Part shown: positions 6,739-15,216 of the stretch, piece by piece
Layout of the letters: each line of letters begins with the position of its first letter
How positions within the stretch are numbered: position 1 is the stretch's first letter
Source: an uncultured Eudoraea sp.
GTDB lineage: Bacteria; Bacteroidota; Bacteroidia; Flavobacteriales; Flavobacteriaceae
Assembly (NCBI RefSeq): GCF_947258925.1
Contig: NZ_CAMYKG010000020.1
Span: forward strand, 1-34,608
Length of the DNA: 34,608 bases
Direction of reading: 5' to 3'
Notes under the pieces: generated by a model
Told to the model about the DNA's origin: nothing
The model's database searches: none
Seen by the model: only the letters and a program-made list of their open reading frames with translations
Made by a program: the position numbers and the translations under genes

Positions 6739-7902
6739 TTATTTTAAAATATTCTTCGCTATTACCACTTTTTGTATTTCAGTGGTGCCTTCTCCTATCG
6801 TACAAAGCTTTGCATCCCTGTAAAATTTTTCAACCGGGAAGTCCTTGGTATAACCATATCCACCATGAATTTGGACCGCTTCATCGGCGACCTTAACACA
6901 TACTTCTGAGGCATACATTTTTGACATCGCACTCATCTTCGTCATTTTTCGACCTTCATTTTTCAGGAAAGCAGCTTTGTGCAGCATTAATTCAGAGGCT
7001 TCAATTTCAGTCGCCATATCTGCCAATTTAAATGAAATCCCTTGAAAAGAACTGATAGGTTTTCCAAATTGTATGCGTTCCTTCGAATATTTCAGGGCTG
7101 CTTCAAAAGCACCTTTAGCGATTCCTAAAGATAAAGCACCAATAGATATGCGACCACCATCCAATATTTTCATCGACTGAATAAAGCCGTCACCTATATC
7201 TCCAAGTCTCTGGTAATCGGGAATCCTGCAATTATTAAAAATAATTTCGGCAGTCTCACTGGCACGCATCCCTAATTTGTCCTCTTTTTTACCACTGGAA
7301 AATCCTTTTGTCCCTTTTTCAACAACAAAAGCGGTCATCCCGCGACTATCTCCTTTTTCCCCAGTTCTTGCGATTACGACGGCAACATCCCCACTTTTTC
7401 CATGTGTGATAAAGTTCTTGGCACCGTTTAGCACCCAGTCATCCCCATCTTTAACGGCAGTAGTGCTCATTCCACCAGCGTCCGAACCAGTATTATGTTC
7501 CGTAAGTCCCCAGGCTCCAATCCATTCTCCTGATGCAAGTTTTGGAATCCATTTTTGTTTTTGCTCCTCACTACCAAAAGATAAAATATGATTTGTGCAC
7601 AAAGAATTATGTGCGGCAATGGACAAACCAATAGAGGGATCCACTTTAGATATTTCTTCAATAATGGCTATATACTCGTGGTATCCAAGACCAGCCCCAC
7701 CTAATTCATGGGGAACCAGTACACCCATAAAGCCGTACTCTCCGGCTTTCTTTAATAAATCAGCAGGAAAAAACTGAGCTTCATCCCATTCCATAATATG
7801 TGGTCTTATGTATTGTTCTGCAAATTTTTTGGCAGACTCAGCCACATGATGCTGGGTTTCTGAATAATCAAAACTAATAATAGACAAAGTGTCTGTATTC
7901 AT
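6739..7902 (-). CDS. Acyl-CoA dehydrogenase
   Basis: An FAD-dependent acyl-CoA dehydrogenase that introduces a trans-2 double bond into acyl-CoA and passes electrons to ETF. The 387-residue length fits the soluble short/branched-chain type. Visible are the FAD-binding signature [15 protein letters not shown] at about 131-145, a C-terminal helical domain with [17 protein letters not shown] and [21 protein letters not shown], and the catalytic Glu near 371 in [11 protein letters not shown]. Substrate chain length cannot be read from the sequence. It follows the helix-hairpin-helix gene by 12 bases on the same strand, probably through read-through rather than shared function. Confidence 0.93.
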   Translation of the reverse strand: MNTDTLSIISFDYSETQHHVAESAKKFAEQYIRPHIMEWDEAQFFPADLLKKAGEYGFMGVLVPHELGGAGLGYHEYIAIIEEISKVDPSIGLSIAAHNSLCTNHILSFGSEEQKQKWIPKLASGEWIGAWGLTEHNTGSDAGGMSTTAVKDGDDWVLNGAKNFITHGKSGDVAVVIARTGEKGDSRGMTAFVVEKGTKGFSSGKKEDKLGMRASETAEIIFNNCRIPDYQRLGDIGDGFIQSMKILDGGRISIGALSLGIAKGAFEAALKYSKERIQFGKPISSFQGISFKLADMATEIEASELMLHKAAFLKNEGRKMTKMSAMSKMYASEVCVKVADEAVQIHGGYGYTKDFPVEKFYRDAKLCTIGEGTTEIQKVVIAKNILK

Positions 7903-7914
7903 CGTTGCAATTTT

Positions 7915-8724
7915 TTAGAGCGACAAATATAATTCAATTCTCTGAATCTTGTCCAAAGGGAATTCCTCAATTTTTGTTAATTCATCAAATGAACCAATTA
8001 TCCCCATACTATCTCTATACGCAACAATTTGTTTTGCAAGTGTATAATCAATATAAATTAATTGTGCAATCTCTTCCAGGGTAGCTGTATTTATATTGAT
8101 CTTTTTAATTACAGGCACTTCCTTTATTCTGAATTTATCTAATATCTTATGAACTACCTCTTCCTTGAGGCCATATACATCATAAAGCTGGTCATTTACC
8201 AAAAAACCTCCTAAACTGTTTCTGAACTTAACTATCCTAAGCGATAATTTGTCGCCCACTCCGTAAATACTTTTAAGCTCCTCGGCAGTTGCAAGATTTA
8301 AATCTTTGTATTCCCTTTTGATTTCACCTGATTTATCCCGACTTCTTTTTCTTTCAACTTTTGCTTGAAGTGTCCATTCAGGAAATTGAAATAATGGAGC
8401 AATTAATCGTAATAACGAATCGGAAATTAGGGTAACCTCTTGAAACTCTTTAGCCGAATTAACCCATTTGTTTCCCGATCTGAATACATGCAACCTGTCT
8501 ATTTCATTGTTAGACATACCAAGCGTATATCCTTTGTAATCTGATATAAAGTTTGGGTTGAAGCGATATATTTTTGATGTATTTTTCTTTATGTTTTGCT
8601 CCTTAAGTGAATCCAATTTTCTTTGGATGGTCATGTCTAAAACAAAACTCTCCTCCGGGTCATGAAAGGCCACATTATTAATTAATAGGTATAAAAGTTG
8701 TAAACCGAGAATGATTACCAACAA
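7915..8724 (-). CDS. ComEA-like helix-hairpin-helix protein, start uncertain
   Basis: A membrane-anchored protein with repeated helix-hairpin-helix motifs, as in the DNA-receptor ComEA. From the TTG at 8724 it has a hydrophobic N-terminal segment (VIILGLQLLYLLINNV), a variable middle, then HhH units: LNLATAEELKSIYGVGDKLSLRIVKFR at about 143-169 and ININTATLEEIAQLIYIDYTLAKQIVAYR in the last 65 residues. The frame is open 24 codons further up, to an ATA at 8796-8794. That extension reads IKNHLKNIRSHF, then EFNKQERSGIFF, which looks like the normal start of Flavobacteriia homologues with ATG changed to ATA. The ATA overlaps the stop of the upstream symporter gene. Its role in DNA binding or uptake is inferred only from the motifs. 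Confidence 0.75.
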   Translation of the reverse strand: MLVIILGLQLLYLLINNVAFHDPEESFVLDMTIQRKLDSLKEQNIKKNTSKIYRFNPNFISDYKGYTLGMSNNEIDRLHVFRSGNKWVNSAKEFQEVTLISDSLLRLIAPLFQFPEWTLQAKVERKRSRDKSGEIKREYKDLNLATAEELKSIYGVGDKLSLRIVKFRNSLGGFLVNDQLYDVYGLKEEVVHKILDKFRIKEVPVIKKININTATLEEIAQLIYIDYTLAKQIVAYRDSMGIIGSFDELTKIEEFPLDKIQRIELYLSL

Positions 8725-8792
8725 AAAGAAAATCCCACTTCGTTCCTGTTTGTTGAACTCAAAGTGGGATCTGATATTTTTAAGATGATTTT

Positions 8793-10406
8793 TTATTTCT
8801 TTATAACTTTAATGGCATCTAAATATTTGGTCAGTTCTTCTTTGACTTTAGGGAAGAGGATCAATAATCCTATCATATTTGGAAATACCAGCGCCAGGAT
8901 CATTGCATCTGAAAAAGCAAAAACAGCTCCCATTGAGGCAGAAGCACCAATAACAATAAATGCTACAAATAATACCTTGTAAATCATATCTGACATCTTA
9001 CTTCTACCGAATAAATATTTCCAGGATTGTAATCCGTAGTATGACCAGGATATCATAGTAGATATAGCGAACAAAACGACAGCAAGTGTAAGAACATAAG
9101 GGAACCATGGTATTACAGATTCAAAGGCCATTGAAGTTAAGTTAACTCCACCCATAGCTTCTCCATTTACAATTACAGTGCCCAGACCATCACCACCATA
9201 TTCAAAAGCACCACCGCTATTGAAGAATATAATGACCAAAGCAGTCATTGTACATATAACTACAGTATCAATAAAAGGTTCTAATAAAGCCACAATTCCT
9301 TCGCTTGCAGGGTATTTAGTCTTTACGGCGGAATGTGCTATTGCTGCTGAACCTGCACCGGCTTCATTGGAGAATACAGCTCTTCTAAACCCAACAATCA
9401 GTACGCCGAACAAACCTCCAAGGCCAGCTTCAGGTGTAAATGCACCTTTGAAGATTAAGCCAAAGGCATCATCTATATATGAGAAGTTGGCAAAAATTAC
9501 AATCAGGCAGGCAATCATGTAAATTCCGGCCATAAAGGGTACAATTTTTTCAGTAACCGAAGCTATTCTTTTAATTCCACCAATAATAACAATACCTACC
9601 ACAACCGCCAAAACAAGACCAATAATAAAACCGGTAGACCCCCCTTGAAGTCCCATCATTGCTACTAATTGTTCTGCGGCTTGATTTGATTGCACTGCAT
9701 TTCCCCCTCCAAAAGAAGCTCCAACACATAGTATAGAAAAGATAACTGCCAGTGCTTTTCCAAGTCCCGTAAAGCCTCTTTCGGTTAACCCTCTTGATAA
9801 GTAATACATGGGGCCACCATATACAGTCCCGTATTCATCTACATCTCTATATTTTACACCCAGGGTGCATTCCACAAATTTCGTGGACATACTTAACAGA
9901 CCACATAAAATCATCCAAAAAGTTGCGCCCGGACCACCAATGGCAATTGCCAGTGCCACTCCCGCAATATTACCCAGACCCACGGTCCCGGACACCGCCG
10001 TTGCTAATGCCTGAAAATGACTCACTTCCCCATGATGGCTTTCATCTCTAATTGTATCGGGCAGATCCCCGTCTACAATATTTACTTCAGCCTTTTCTAC
10101 TCCATGCCCTTCAACTCCTTCGACATCATCGTATTTTCCTCTAACTACATTTATGGCCAGTGGAAATTTCCTGATATTCACAAATCCAAAATAAAGTGTA
10201 AAAAAAGTAGCTCCTAATACCAGTACAAAGACTACAAGAGGTACACCTGTACCAGGAACCTGCCAAAATACAATAGATTCCCAAACCAAAGTAATGGGTT
10301 CGAACCATGCATTTATTCGTTCATCAAGGCCCATAGCTTCTGATTCCTGAGAAAAAGAAAATAACGGTAAAAGGAATGCTATTGCTGAAAGAAGTTTAAA
10401 CTTCAT
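8793..10406 (-). CDS. Alanine/glycine:cation symporter (AGCS family)
   Basis: An inner-membrane sodium- or proton-coupled amino acid symporter. The 537-residue protein has about eleven hydrophobic segments and the family signature: AVSGTVGLGNIAGVALAIAIGGPGA, GGPMYYL, FRRAVFSNEAGAGSAAIAHSA and the late ISWSYYGLQSWKYLFG. It starts with a signal-like stretch (MKFKLLSAIAFLLPLFSFSQ), common in Bacteroidota members. An acidic and His-bearing loop of about 40 residues (around 93-132, DDVEGVEG... DTIRDESHHGEVSHFQ) precedes the signature. Exact substrate cannot be told. The HhH gene downstream overlaps its stop if read from ATA. Confidence 0.93.
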   Translation of the reverse strand: MKFKLLSAIAFLLPLFSFSQESEAMGLDERINAWFEPITLVWESIVFWQVPGTGVPLVVFVLVLGATFFTLYFGFVNIRKFPLAINVVRGKYDDVEGVEGHGVEKAEVNIVDGDLPDTIRDESHHGEVSHFQALATAVSGTVGLGNIAGVALAIAIGGPGATFWMILCGLLSMSTKFVECTLGVKYRDVDEYGTVYGGPMYYLSRGLTERGFTGLGKALAVIFSILCVGASFGGGNAVQSNQAAEQLVAMMGLQGGSTGFIIGLVLAVVVGIVIIGGIKRIASVTEKIVPFMAGIYMIACLIVIFANFSYIDDAFGLIFKGAFTPEAGLGGLFGVLIVGFRRAVFSNEAGAGSAAIAHSAVKTKYPASEGIVALLEPFIDTVVICTMTALVIIFFNSGGAFEYGGDGLGTVIVNGEAMGGVNLTSMAFESVIPWFPYVLTLAVVLFAISTMISWSYYGLQSWKYLFGRSKMSDMIYKVLFVAFIVIGASASMGAVFAFSDAMILALVFPNMIGLLILFPKVKEELTKYLDAIKVIKK

Positions 10407-10495
10407 AATGAATGTTTTTGGTTATATTTTGGTTTGAATTGGCGGCAATATCCTAAAAATTAGTAACACTAAAAAATATAATTATTTATTGAAGT

Positions 10496-11503
10496 TTAAT
10501 TAATATGAAACATTTCATTGAGTTTTTTAATCTGCTCTGGTCTTCCTAAAACGATCACTTTACTTTTAGGTTCCAAAGGCAAATCAGCTTCGGGATTAAT
10601 AATATAGTTACCATTGGGTTCTATATATCCGATAATAGTGCATCCTGTTTTTCTTCGTAGATCCAGGTCTCTTAAAGAATTGCACTCCATTTGATCTGCA
10701 AAATCTTCTATTGCAACTTCTTCAAGGTTAGTCGTATTTTCTCCTTCAGTAGATAGTTTATCCATAAAAGTTATCAAATCCGGTATTACAACCAATGACG
10801 CCATATGATCGCCTCCAATTTTATCCGGCATTATAACTTTATCTGCCCCTGCTAATTTCAATTTATTTTGTGACGTTAATTGAGAGGCCCTGCTTATGAT
10901 AAATAATTTTTGATTTAATTGTCTGGCAGACAAGACAACAAATAAATTATCTGCGTCATCCGGTAAAGTAACAATTAAGTATTGTGCATTTTTAACACTG
11001 GCGGCATTTAAAGTTTCATCCTCGTTGGCATCACCTTCTACAAACAAGACCTCATCTTCATATTTTTCAATAATATCTTTGTCATTTTCAATAACTACAT
11101 AAGGTTTTTTATACGCTTTGAGTCGCTCCACAGCTTGCATTCCATTACGTCCGTATCCACAGACAATAACATGATTGGATAATTTATTGATCATTTTTTT
11201 TAACTTTTTCGTTTTTAGTAGCTGCAACTGATTTTTGCTGAACAAATATTCCGTAATCACAGAAATGGCGTAAGCAAATATAAAGACACTGGATATTATT
11301 AGGAAAACCGTAAATATTTTACCCTCTTCCTGTAAAGGACTAACTTCATTAAATCCCACGGTTGTGACCGTTATTATGGTCATATATATGGAATTCAGCC
11401 AGGATAACCCGGTTATAAAATGGTACCCCAGTGTCCCGGCTAGTAAAACCGATAACATCAGGGCAATTGCGATGTAAATTTTAGAACGAAAAAGTCTAAT
11501 CAT
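10496..11503 (-). CDS. Two-helix potassium channel with cytoplasmic RCK (TrkA) domains
   Basis: A 335-residue ion channel of the MthK type. Membrane helix 1 is at about 9-28, a pore helix and selectivity filter follow at 40-52 (MTIITVTTVGFNE), and helix 2 is at 62-84. An RCK N-domain comes next, with Rossmann motif CGYGRNG at 115-121 and the acidic end of strand 2, VVIENDKD. The RCK C-domain has NPEADLPLEPKSKVIVLGRPEQI near the end. The filter reads TVGFNE instead of TVGYGD, so strict potassium selectivity cannot be assumed. It lies 2 bases after the PspC gene, so the two are translationally coupled. Confidence 0.9.
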   Translation of the reverse strand: MIRLFRSKIYIAIALMLSVLLAGTLGYHFITGLSWLNSIYMTIITVTTVGFNEVSPLQEEGKIFTVFLIISSVFIFAYAISVITEYLFSKNQLQLLKTKKLKKMINKLSNHVIVCGYGRNGMQAVERLKAYKKPYVVIENDKDIIEKYEDEVLFVEGDANEDETLNAASVKNAQYLIVTLPDDADNLFVVLSARQLNQKLFIISRASQLTSQNKLKLAGADKVIMPDKIGGDHMASLVVIPDLITFMDKLSTEGENTTNLEEVAIEDFADQMECNSLRDLDLRRKTGCTIIGYIEPNGNYIINPEADLPLEPKSKVIVLGRPEQIKKLNEMFHIN

Positions 11504-11505
11504 AG

Positions 11506-11733
11506 CTATAAATCAAAAACAGAATCTCTTTTGGTATAGATTAAATCCTTAATTCTCAGCCAAAACGCTAAAAACAGGTATAATGCAAAACCAAAGCCCA
11601 GGGTTACAAATGTCAGGTAGATAAAAGTAGTTCTGACTACTCGTGCCCTAATGCCCAAACTCTCGGCGATACGCCTGCATACTTCAAAACCACGTTTTTG
11701 AAAATATAATAAAACCCGATAGAAAATATTCAT
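11506..11733 (-). CDS. PspC-domain membrane protein
   Basis: A small 75-residue protein matching the PspC domain: an amphipathic start, CRRIAESLGIRARVVRTTFIYLTFVT (the PspC pattern of G-I-A-x-x-L-G-I followed by a membrane helix), then FGFALYLFLAFWLRI. In Proteobacteria PspC senses phage-shock envelope stress together with PspA/B, but stand-alone PspC domains in Bacteroidota have no assigned role. It lies between the DUF2851 gene (12 bases) and the potassium channel (2 bases), which suggests one operon. Confidence 0.85.
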   Translation of the reverse strand: MNIFYRVLLYFQKRGFEVCRRIAESLGIRARVVRTTFIYLTFVTLGFGFALYLFLAFWLRIKDLIYTKRDSVFDL

Positions 11734-11745
11734 TTTTTAAAAATA

Positions 11746-13026
11746 CTATTTTCCTTTTAATAAACTATCCCCAACAACACATTCCAGACATCTATTTTTT
11801 TGACAATACATATTATATAAATGAAGAACGGCCTGACTATCCCTGGCATTTATGCATTTCACACCCAAGGAACTAAATTTCCTCAATATTCTATTGTTTT
11901 CACTTTTTAATCCATTTATTATTGCACAAATTTTTGCACTTGCATCCACACCCTGCCATTTGGAATAACAAAAGATTATGGGTAGAATGGTATTGATGAG
12001 CAATAAGTTTATAAAATTGCTGGAAAGTCTGCGTTCGCTTTTCGGAGATACCTTGCCAAAAACATAATGCGTCTTCCAATAATCGCTCACAGAAATATTA
12101 AAAATAGTGTAGATTTCTTCAACTTCAGACATTGCCACAATATTCGCAAATAATTGAGGCCTTTTCACATATAAATTTGATATCTGAGATAAGCGGATCG
12201 TAGGAAAGCTGGCCGGTCGCAATCTAAAAAATGAAGGTCTCTGAATGCTATTTTTATCTATCTTGAATTTATTTCCCAGATAAAGAAACTCTTTCCTCAT
12301 CGCCCTATGTAAACTATCCGGTGACGGTGTATCATCCAAAAGCCCTGATAGACCAAATAGTACGGATTCTAATTGAAATACGTTCTTGGATAATTTTCGG
12401 ACAATTGCAAAATCCAGAGATTTACCAAGGCTCAAAAAAGGATCACTATTCAATTTAACTCCGAAGTTTTTTAATAATATTATAAATAGTACCCTTTCCC
12501 AGTCATTATTTGTTTCTGCCAGTATTGTATTAATTTCATTTGATTTTTCCTCCAACCTTTCAAAATAGAGGCGTTCCAGCCATACAGAAAATTTAAACTT
12601 ATCCGTAGAAGAAATGTCAGATTCACAATTTATAAAACTGCCCTTCTTTGAATTAAATAATTTGTAATAATTAGTGAGAATATCAACCGGTATAAAATTT
12701 TTGAGTTCCAGGGCCGGTATTTCCCGGTTGTTTTTTCGATAAACAGTTACATCTTCCTCCCAAACTACATGTAAAATTACATTAGAATAATTGACATCAA
12801 TATGATGCTTATGATGGTACCAGTCAGAGGATCTCGTATGTATTTCGACATTTCCTACCCAGAGTTGTCCGTCAATTTCCAATTTGGCATGAAAAAAATC
12901 CGGTCCGGAATTATGATTGTGTATGCCCGGTGATATAATATGAACCGGCTTGCATCTGGAAGTATAAAGATTGGTAAATGGAATTTTTCCATTTTTCCAG
13001 ATGTAGTGTAGGAAATCTTCAGGCAT
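11746..13026 (-). CDS. DUF2851 family protein
   Basis: A 426-residue protein of the Bacteroidota family DUF2851, of unknown function. The conserved N-terminal block is NHNSGPDFFHAKLEIDG then WVGNVEIHTRSSDWYHHKHH at about 37-75, followed by NVILHVVWEED. The spacing of D43, E61 and H63 recalls the D...ExK arrangement of PD-(D/E)XK nucleases, but this is my inference and the Lys is replaced by His. The C-terminus has a Cys cluster (CQKNRCLEC) that might bind metal. It is the first gene of a likely operon with PspC and the potassium channel. It begins 10 bases after the rhodanese terminator. Confidence 0.85.
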   Translation of the reverse strand: MPEDFLHYIWKNGKIPFTNLYTSRCKPVHIISPGIHNHNSGPDFFHAKLEIDGQLWVGNVEIHTRSSDWYHHKHHIDVNYSNVILHVVWEEDVTVYRKNNREIPALELKNFIPVDILTNYYKLFNSKKGSFINCESDISSTDKFKFSVWLERLYFERLEEKSNEINTILAETNNDWERVLFIILLKNFGVKLNSDPFLSLGKSLDFAIVRKLSKNVFQLESVLFGLSGLLDDTPSPDSLHRAMRKEFLYLGNKFKIDKNSIQRPSFFRLRPASFPTIRLSQISNLYVKRPQLFANIVAMSEVEEIYTIFNISVSDYWKTHYVFGKVSPKSERRLSSNFINLLLINTILPIIFCYSKWQGVDASAKICAIINGLKSENNRILRKFSSLGVKCINARDSQAVLHLYNMYCQKNRCLECVVGDSLLKGK

Positions 13027-13035
13027 GCTCCTAAA

Positions 13036-13061
13036 ATAAAAAACCCCACTGTAAATGGGGT
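13036..13061 (-). terminator. Intrinsic terminator after the rhodanese gene
   Basis: ACCCCA/TGGGGT arms (13043-13048, 13056-13061) with a 7-base loop are followed on the minus strand by TTTTTT. It lies about 24 bases past the rhodanese stop. Confidence 0.85.
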
Positions 13062-13084
13062 GCAGTAGTAATGATATACTATCT

Positions 13085-13393
13085 TCAGACTATATGACCA
13101 TTCCATTCAATTATTCCGCCCATTAGGTTATAGGCATTGGAAATACCTATGCTATTCATTATGGCGCAGGCCTGCCTGCTGCGTTGACCAGATCTGCAGT
13201 AAACATAATAATTCTTGGATTTATCAAGCTTCTTTAGTTCCTCTAAAAACTCTTGCCCCAAATAAATATTTAAATTGATCGCATCAGCAATTTGTCCCTG
13301 TTCCATTTCTTCCGGGGTCCTGACATCCAGAATAACCGCGTTATTATCCTGGCCCAATTGGTCAACCCATTCCTCTTGTAATAAATCTGCCAT
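13085..13393 (-). CDS. Rhodanese-like single-domain protein
   Basis: A 102-residue cytoplasmic rhodanese domain, able in principle to carry sulfane sulfur as a persulfide. It has the N-terminal strand AVILDVRTPEEMEQGQIADAINLN, and the active-site loop CRSGQRS with Cys66 as nucleophile. The six-residue loop is of the single-domain GlpE/PspE type. It ends MGGIIEWNGHIV. It has its own promoter candidate and terminator. The partner that receives sulfur is not evident. Confidence 0.92.
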   Translation of the reverse strand: MADLLQEEWVDQLGQDNNAVILDVRTPEEMEQGQIADAINLNIYLGQEFLEELKKLDKSKNYYVYCRSGQRSRQACAIMNSIGISNAYNLMGGIIEWNGHIV

Positions 13394-13422
13394 TTTAAAT
13401 CGCTTTTTAAGTTAAATGAGGG

Positions 13423-13453
13423 CGAAGGTACAAACTCCTTAAGTTTTCGCAAA
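13423..13453 (-). promoter_or_regulatory. Candidate promoter of the rhodanese gene
   Basis: On the minus strand TTTG (13453-13450) is followed after exactly 19 bases by TACCTTCG (13430-13423), seven of eight positions of TAnnTTTG. An inverted repeat, CGCAAAC-N7-GTTTGCG (13448-13468), overlaps the -33 element and the stop of the upstream gene. Whether it is an operator is unknown. Confidence 0.5.
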
Positions 13454-13456
13454 CAT

Positions 13457-14077
13457 TTATCGTTTGCGCGATTTAATTGAACAACCAATAGCCCGGGTAG
13501 TGGTTAAAGATATTTCCTCTCCATTTAACAAGGCATCCACAGCGTTCTCAACATATTTGGTCTTAACGGCGGACTCATCGGAATAGTTGTCATCAATTGT
13601 TCCGATATAGCGCACTACATTTCCCTGTTTGGTTTTCTCGAGCAAATATACATGGGGTGTTTTAGTTGCTCCATATTGCGGAAATATCTCCTGTTTTTCA
13701 TCAACTAAATAGGGAAAAGTGAACCCTTTTTCAATTGCTCTTTTTTTCATGTGCTGAATATCATCTGCCGGCTGTAGATCCGGATCATTTGGATTTATGG
13801 CAATTACGGGTACTCCTTTAGTCTTGTATTTTTTATCCAGGGCAATAATCCTGTCTTCATAGGCAATTGCATAAGGACAGGTATTACATGTAAAAATCAC
13901 CAAATAACCCTTTGCATCCTTGAAATCCGCTAGAGAGATCCTTTTTCCATTAATATCAGGGAGACTGAAATCAGTTGCATAATCCCCAATACCATAACCT
14001 TTGTCAATTTCATTAAGAAAACCATTGTGACTTAAAAAAACCGTTATTAAAACTAAATTGACTAATAGATATTTCAT
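13457..14077 (-). CDS. Exported thioredoxin-like protein (AhpC/TSA type)
   Basis: A 206-residue thioredoxin-fold protein with an N-terminal hydrophobic export signal (MKYLLVNLVLITVFLSHNG). It has the peroxiredoxin-like start YATDFSLPDINGKRISLADF, and the redox motif CNTCP at 64-68 in place of WCxxC. NPND and THVYLLE-like strand segments (TPHVYLLEKT) follow. A further Cys near the end (AIGCSIK) is typical of this family. The Phe-Thr preceding CNTC and the absence of a peroxidatic PxxxTxxC motif suggest a thiol-disulfide role in the periplasm rather than a peroxidase. It follows the TlpA-like gene by 10 bases, so the two form a redox pair. Confidence 0.85.
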   Translation of the reverse strand: MKYLLVNLVLITVFLSHNGFLNEIDKGYGIGDYATDFSLPDINGKRISLADFKDAKGYLVIFTCNTCPYAIAYEDRIIALDKKYKTKGVPVIAINPNDPDLQPADDIQHMKKRAIEKGFTFPYLVDEKQEIFPQYGATKTPHVYLLEKTKQGNVVRYIGTIDDNYSDESAVKTKYVENAVDALLNGEEISLTTTRAIGCSIKSRKR

Positions 14078-14087
14078 CTTTACTTAA

Positions 14088-14630
14088 TTATTTAAATTCA
14101 CCTAATTCTTTGTTTAGCATTTCGTAGGTAAAGGTTTGTTCATAGAACTTTCTTTTATTACGATTATAGATCAATGTCGCCGGTATAGCCCCGGACCAGT
14201 TCTTGTCAACTTTTGGAATCCAGCTATTTTGATCGGGATCATCTAATATCACTACTTCCGATTGAAGATCTTTATTCCTTATAAAAGGAATCAATTTTGA
14301 CTTCCACATGGAAGGCATATCCAGACTCACTAAAATCACCTTCCAGTTGTTAGCCTCTCCTTGCTGGTTGATTTTTTCGAAATAGGGCAATTCTTTAATG
14401 CATGGTGCACACCAGGTTGCCCAAAAATTTATGATATATGTTTTATCATCCTTAGTATACAAAAGAGTTTCCAAATCATCAAAGTTATACACCGGGATAC
14501 CCAGGCTATCTGCCGTAGCGAATCCAGTACTAACGAATTCTGAATTCTCAGATGTCGATTTCTTGCGTTCTTTAAAATCGCATCCTGTCAAAACCAGGAT
14601 ACTTAAAAACAGGACCAAACGAATCATCAA
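14088..14630 (-). CDS. TlpA-like thioredoxin lipoprotein
   Basis: A 180-residue envelope protein with lipobox LVLTGC (lipidated Cys17) and a thioredoxin domain carrying FWATWCAPCIKELPYF, redox cysteines 74 and 77. The cis-Pro segment reads GAIPATLIYNRN. Proteins of the TlpA/ResA type reduce cysteines of envelope or cytochrome proteins; the partner here is unknown. It lies upstream of the second thioredoxin-like gene and diverges from the MarR gene across a 131-base region. Confidence 0.9.
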   Translation of the reverse strand: MMIRLVLFLSILVLTGCDFKERKKSTSENSEFVSTGFATADSLGIPVYNFDDLETLLYTKDDKTYIINFWATWCAPCIKELPYFEKINQQGEANNWKVILVSLDMPSMWKSKLIPFIRNKDLQSEVVILDDPDQNSWIPKVDKNWSGAIPATLIYNRNKRKFYEQTFTYEMLNKELGEFK

Positions 14631-14658
14631 GGTTATTGCTTGTTTAAATAAATTTAAG

Positions 14659-14691
14659 CAACATTAAAGAAGGCATAATAAATTTAACAAA
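14659..14691 (-). promoter_or_regulatory. Weak candidate promoter of the TlpA-like gene
   Basis: On the minus strand TTTG (14691-14688) is followed after 21 bases by TAATGTTG (14666-14659), seven of eight positions of TAnnTTTG. It lies within the divergent region with the MarR gene. Confidence 0.4.
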
Positions 14692-14709
14692 ATTTTATCT
14701 GCTCAGGAG

Positions 14710-14739
14710 TTGTGGATTATTATTGAGTAATTATATTTG
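14710..14739 (+). promoter_or_regulatory. Candidate promoter of the MarR-nitroreductase operon
   Basis: TTG (14710-14712) is followed after 19 bases by TATATTTG (14732-14739), an exact -7 element. The predicted start is about 14744, giving a leader of roughly 18 bases. The palindrome 14735-14750 covers the -7 element and the start point. Confidence 0.6.
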
Positions 14740-14750
14740 TATATACAAAT
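14735..14750. promoter_or_regulatory. Perfect palindrome, probable MarR operator
   Basis: ATTTGTATATACAAAT is a perfect 16-bp palindrome overlapping the last five bases of the -7 element and the transcription start, and ending 11 bases before the MarR ATG. MarR dimers bind 16-20 bp palindromes at such positions, so autorepression is the obvious inference. Confidence 0.65.
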
Positions 14751-14761
14751 GTTGTTTATAC

Positions 14762-15208
14762 ATGAATGTAGAAGCTGTAATAAAAACTGATAAAAAGATT
14801 CCTCTTAACAGCAGGACTATTATTCATATGATGTTGGTTCACAATGAGGTTACCGAGAAAATAGCGCATGCTTTTAAACCCTTTGGTATTTCTGCACAGC
14901 AATTTAATGTATTACGTATCCTCCGGGGTCAAGGCGGAAAGCCTGCCAACTTATCAACATTGAATGAGCGTATGGTTAATAAAATGAGCAATACCACCCG
15001 CTTGGTAGATAAATTATTAAACAAAGGATACGTAGAAAGGAAAATATGTCCTTCGAATCGACGCAAAGTAGAAATAACCATAACGGAGCAAGGATTGAAG
15101 GCCTTAAAGGAAATGGATATCGCGCTCAAAAGAACAGAAAATAAATTATTGGGGAAATTTTCAGAAGCAGACCTGGAACAATTAAACGAATTACTAAATA
15201 AATTTTAA
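14762..15208 (+). CDS. MarR family transcriptional regulator
   Basis: A 148-residue winged-helix regulator. I chose the ATG at 14762 over a TTG 39 bases upstream, because the TTG lies inside the promoter. The layout is: N-terminal dimerisation helix, then GISAQQFNVLRILRGQGGKPANLSTLNERM and SNTTRLVDKLLNKGYVERK as the helix-turn-helix. The wing follows (PSNRRKVEITITEQGLKAL), then a C-terminal dimerisation helix. The NRRKVEITITEQG wing is diagnostic of MarR. It precedes a nitroreductase by 8 bases and a YceI gene. Members of this kind often respond to quinones or other electrophiles, but the ligand here is unknown. Confidence 0.93.
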   Translation: MNVEAVIKTDKKIPLNSRTIIHMMLVHNEVTEKIAHAFKPFGISAQQFNVLRILRGQGGKPANLSTLNERMVNKMSNTTRLVDKLLNKGYVERKICPSNRRKVEITITEQGLKALKEMDIALKRTENKLLGKFSEADLEQLNELLNKF

Positions 15209-15216
15209 CAGATCAT

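Noticed and set aside
8732..8770. Nine-bp inverted repeat ATCCCACTT-N21-AAGTGGGAT
   Set aside because: It lies within the probable N-terminal coding part of the HhH gene, has a long loop and no U-tract, so I do not call it a terminator or operator.
13270..13488. Minus-strand 72-codon frame between the rhodanese and thioredoxin-like genes
   Set aside because: It overlaps the rhodanese in another frame and has no recognisable domain.
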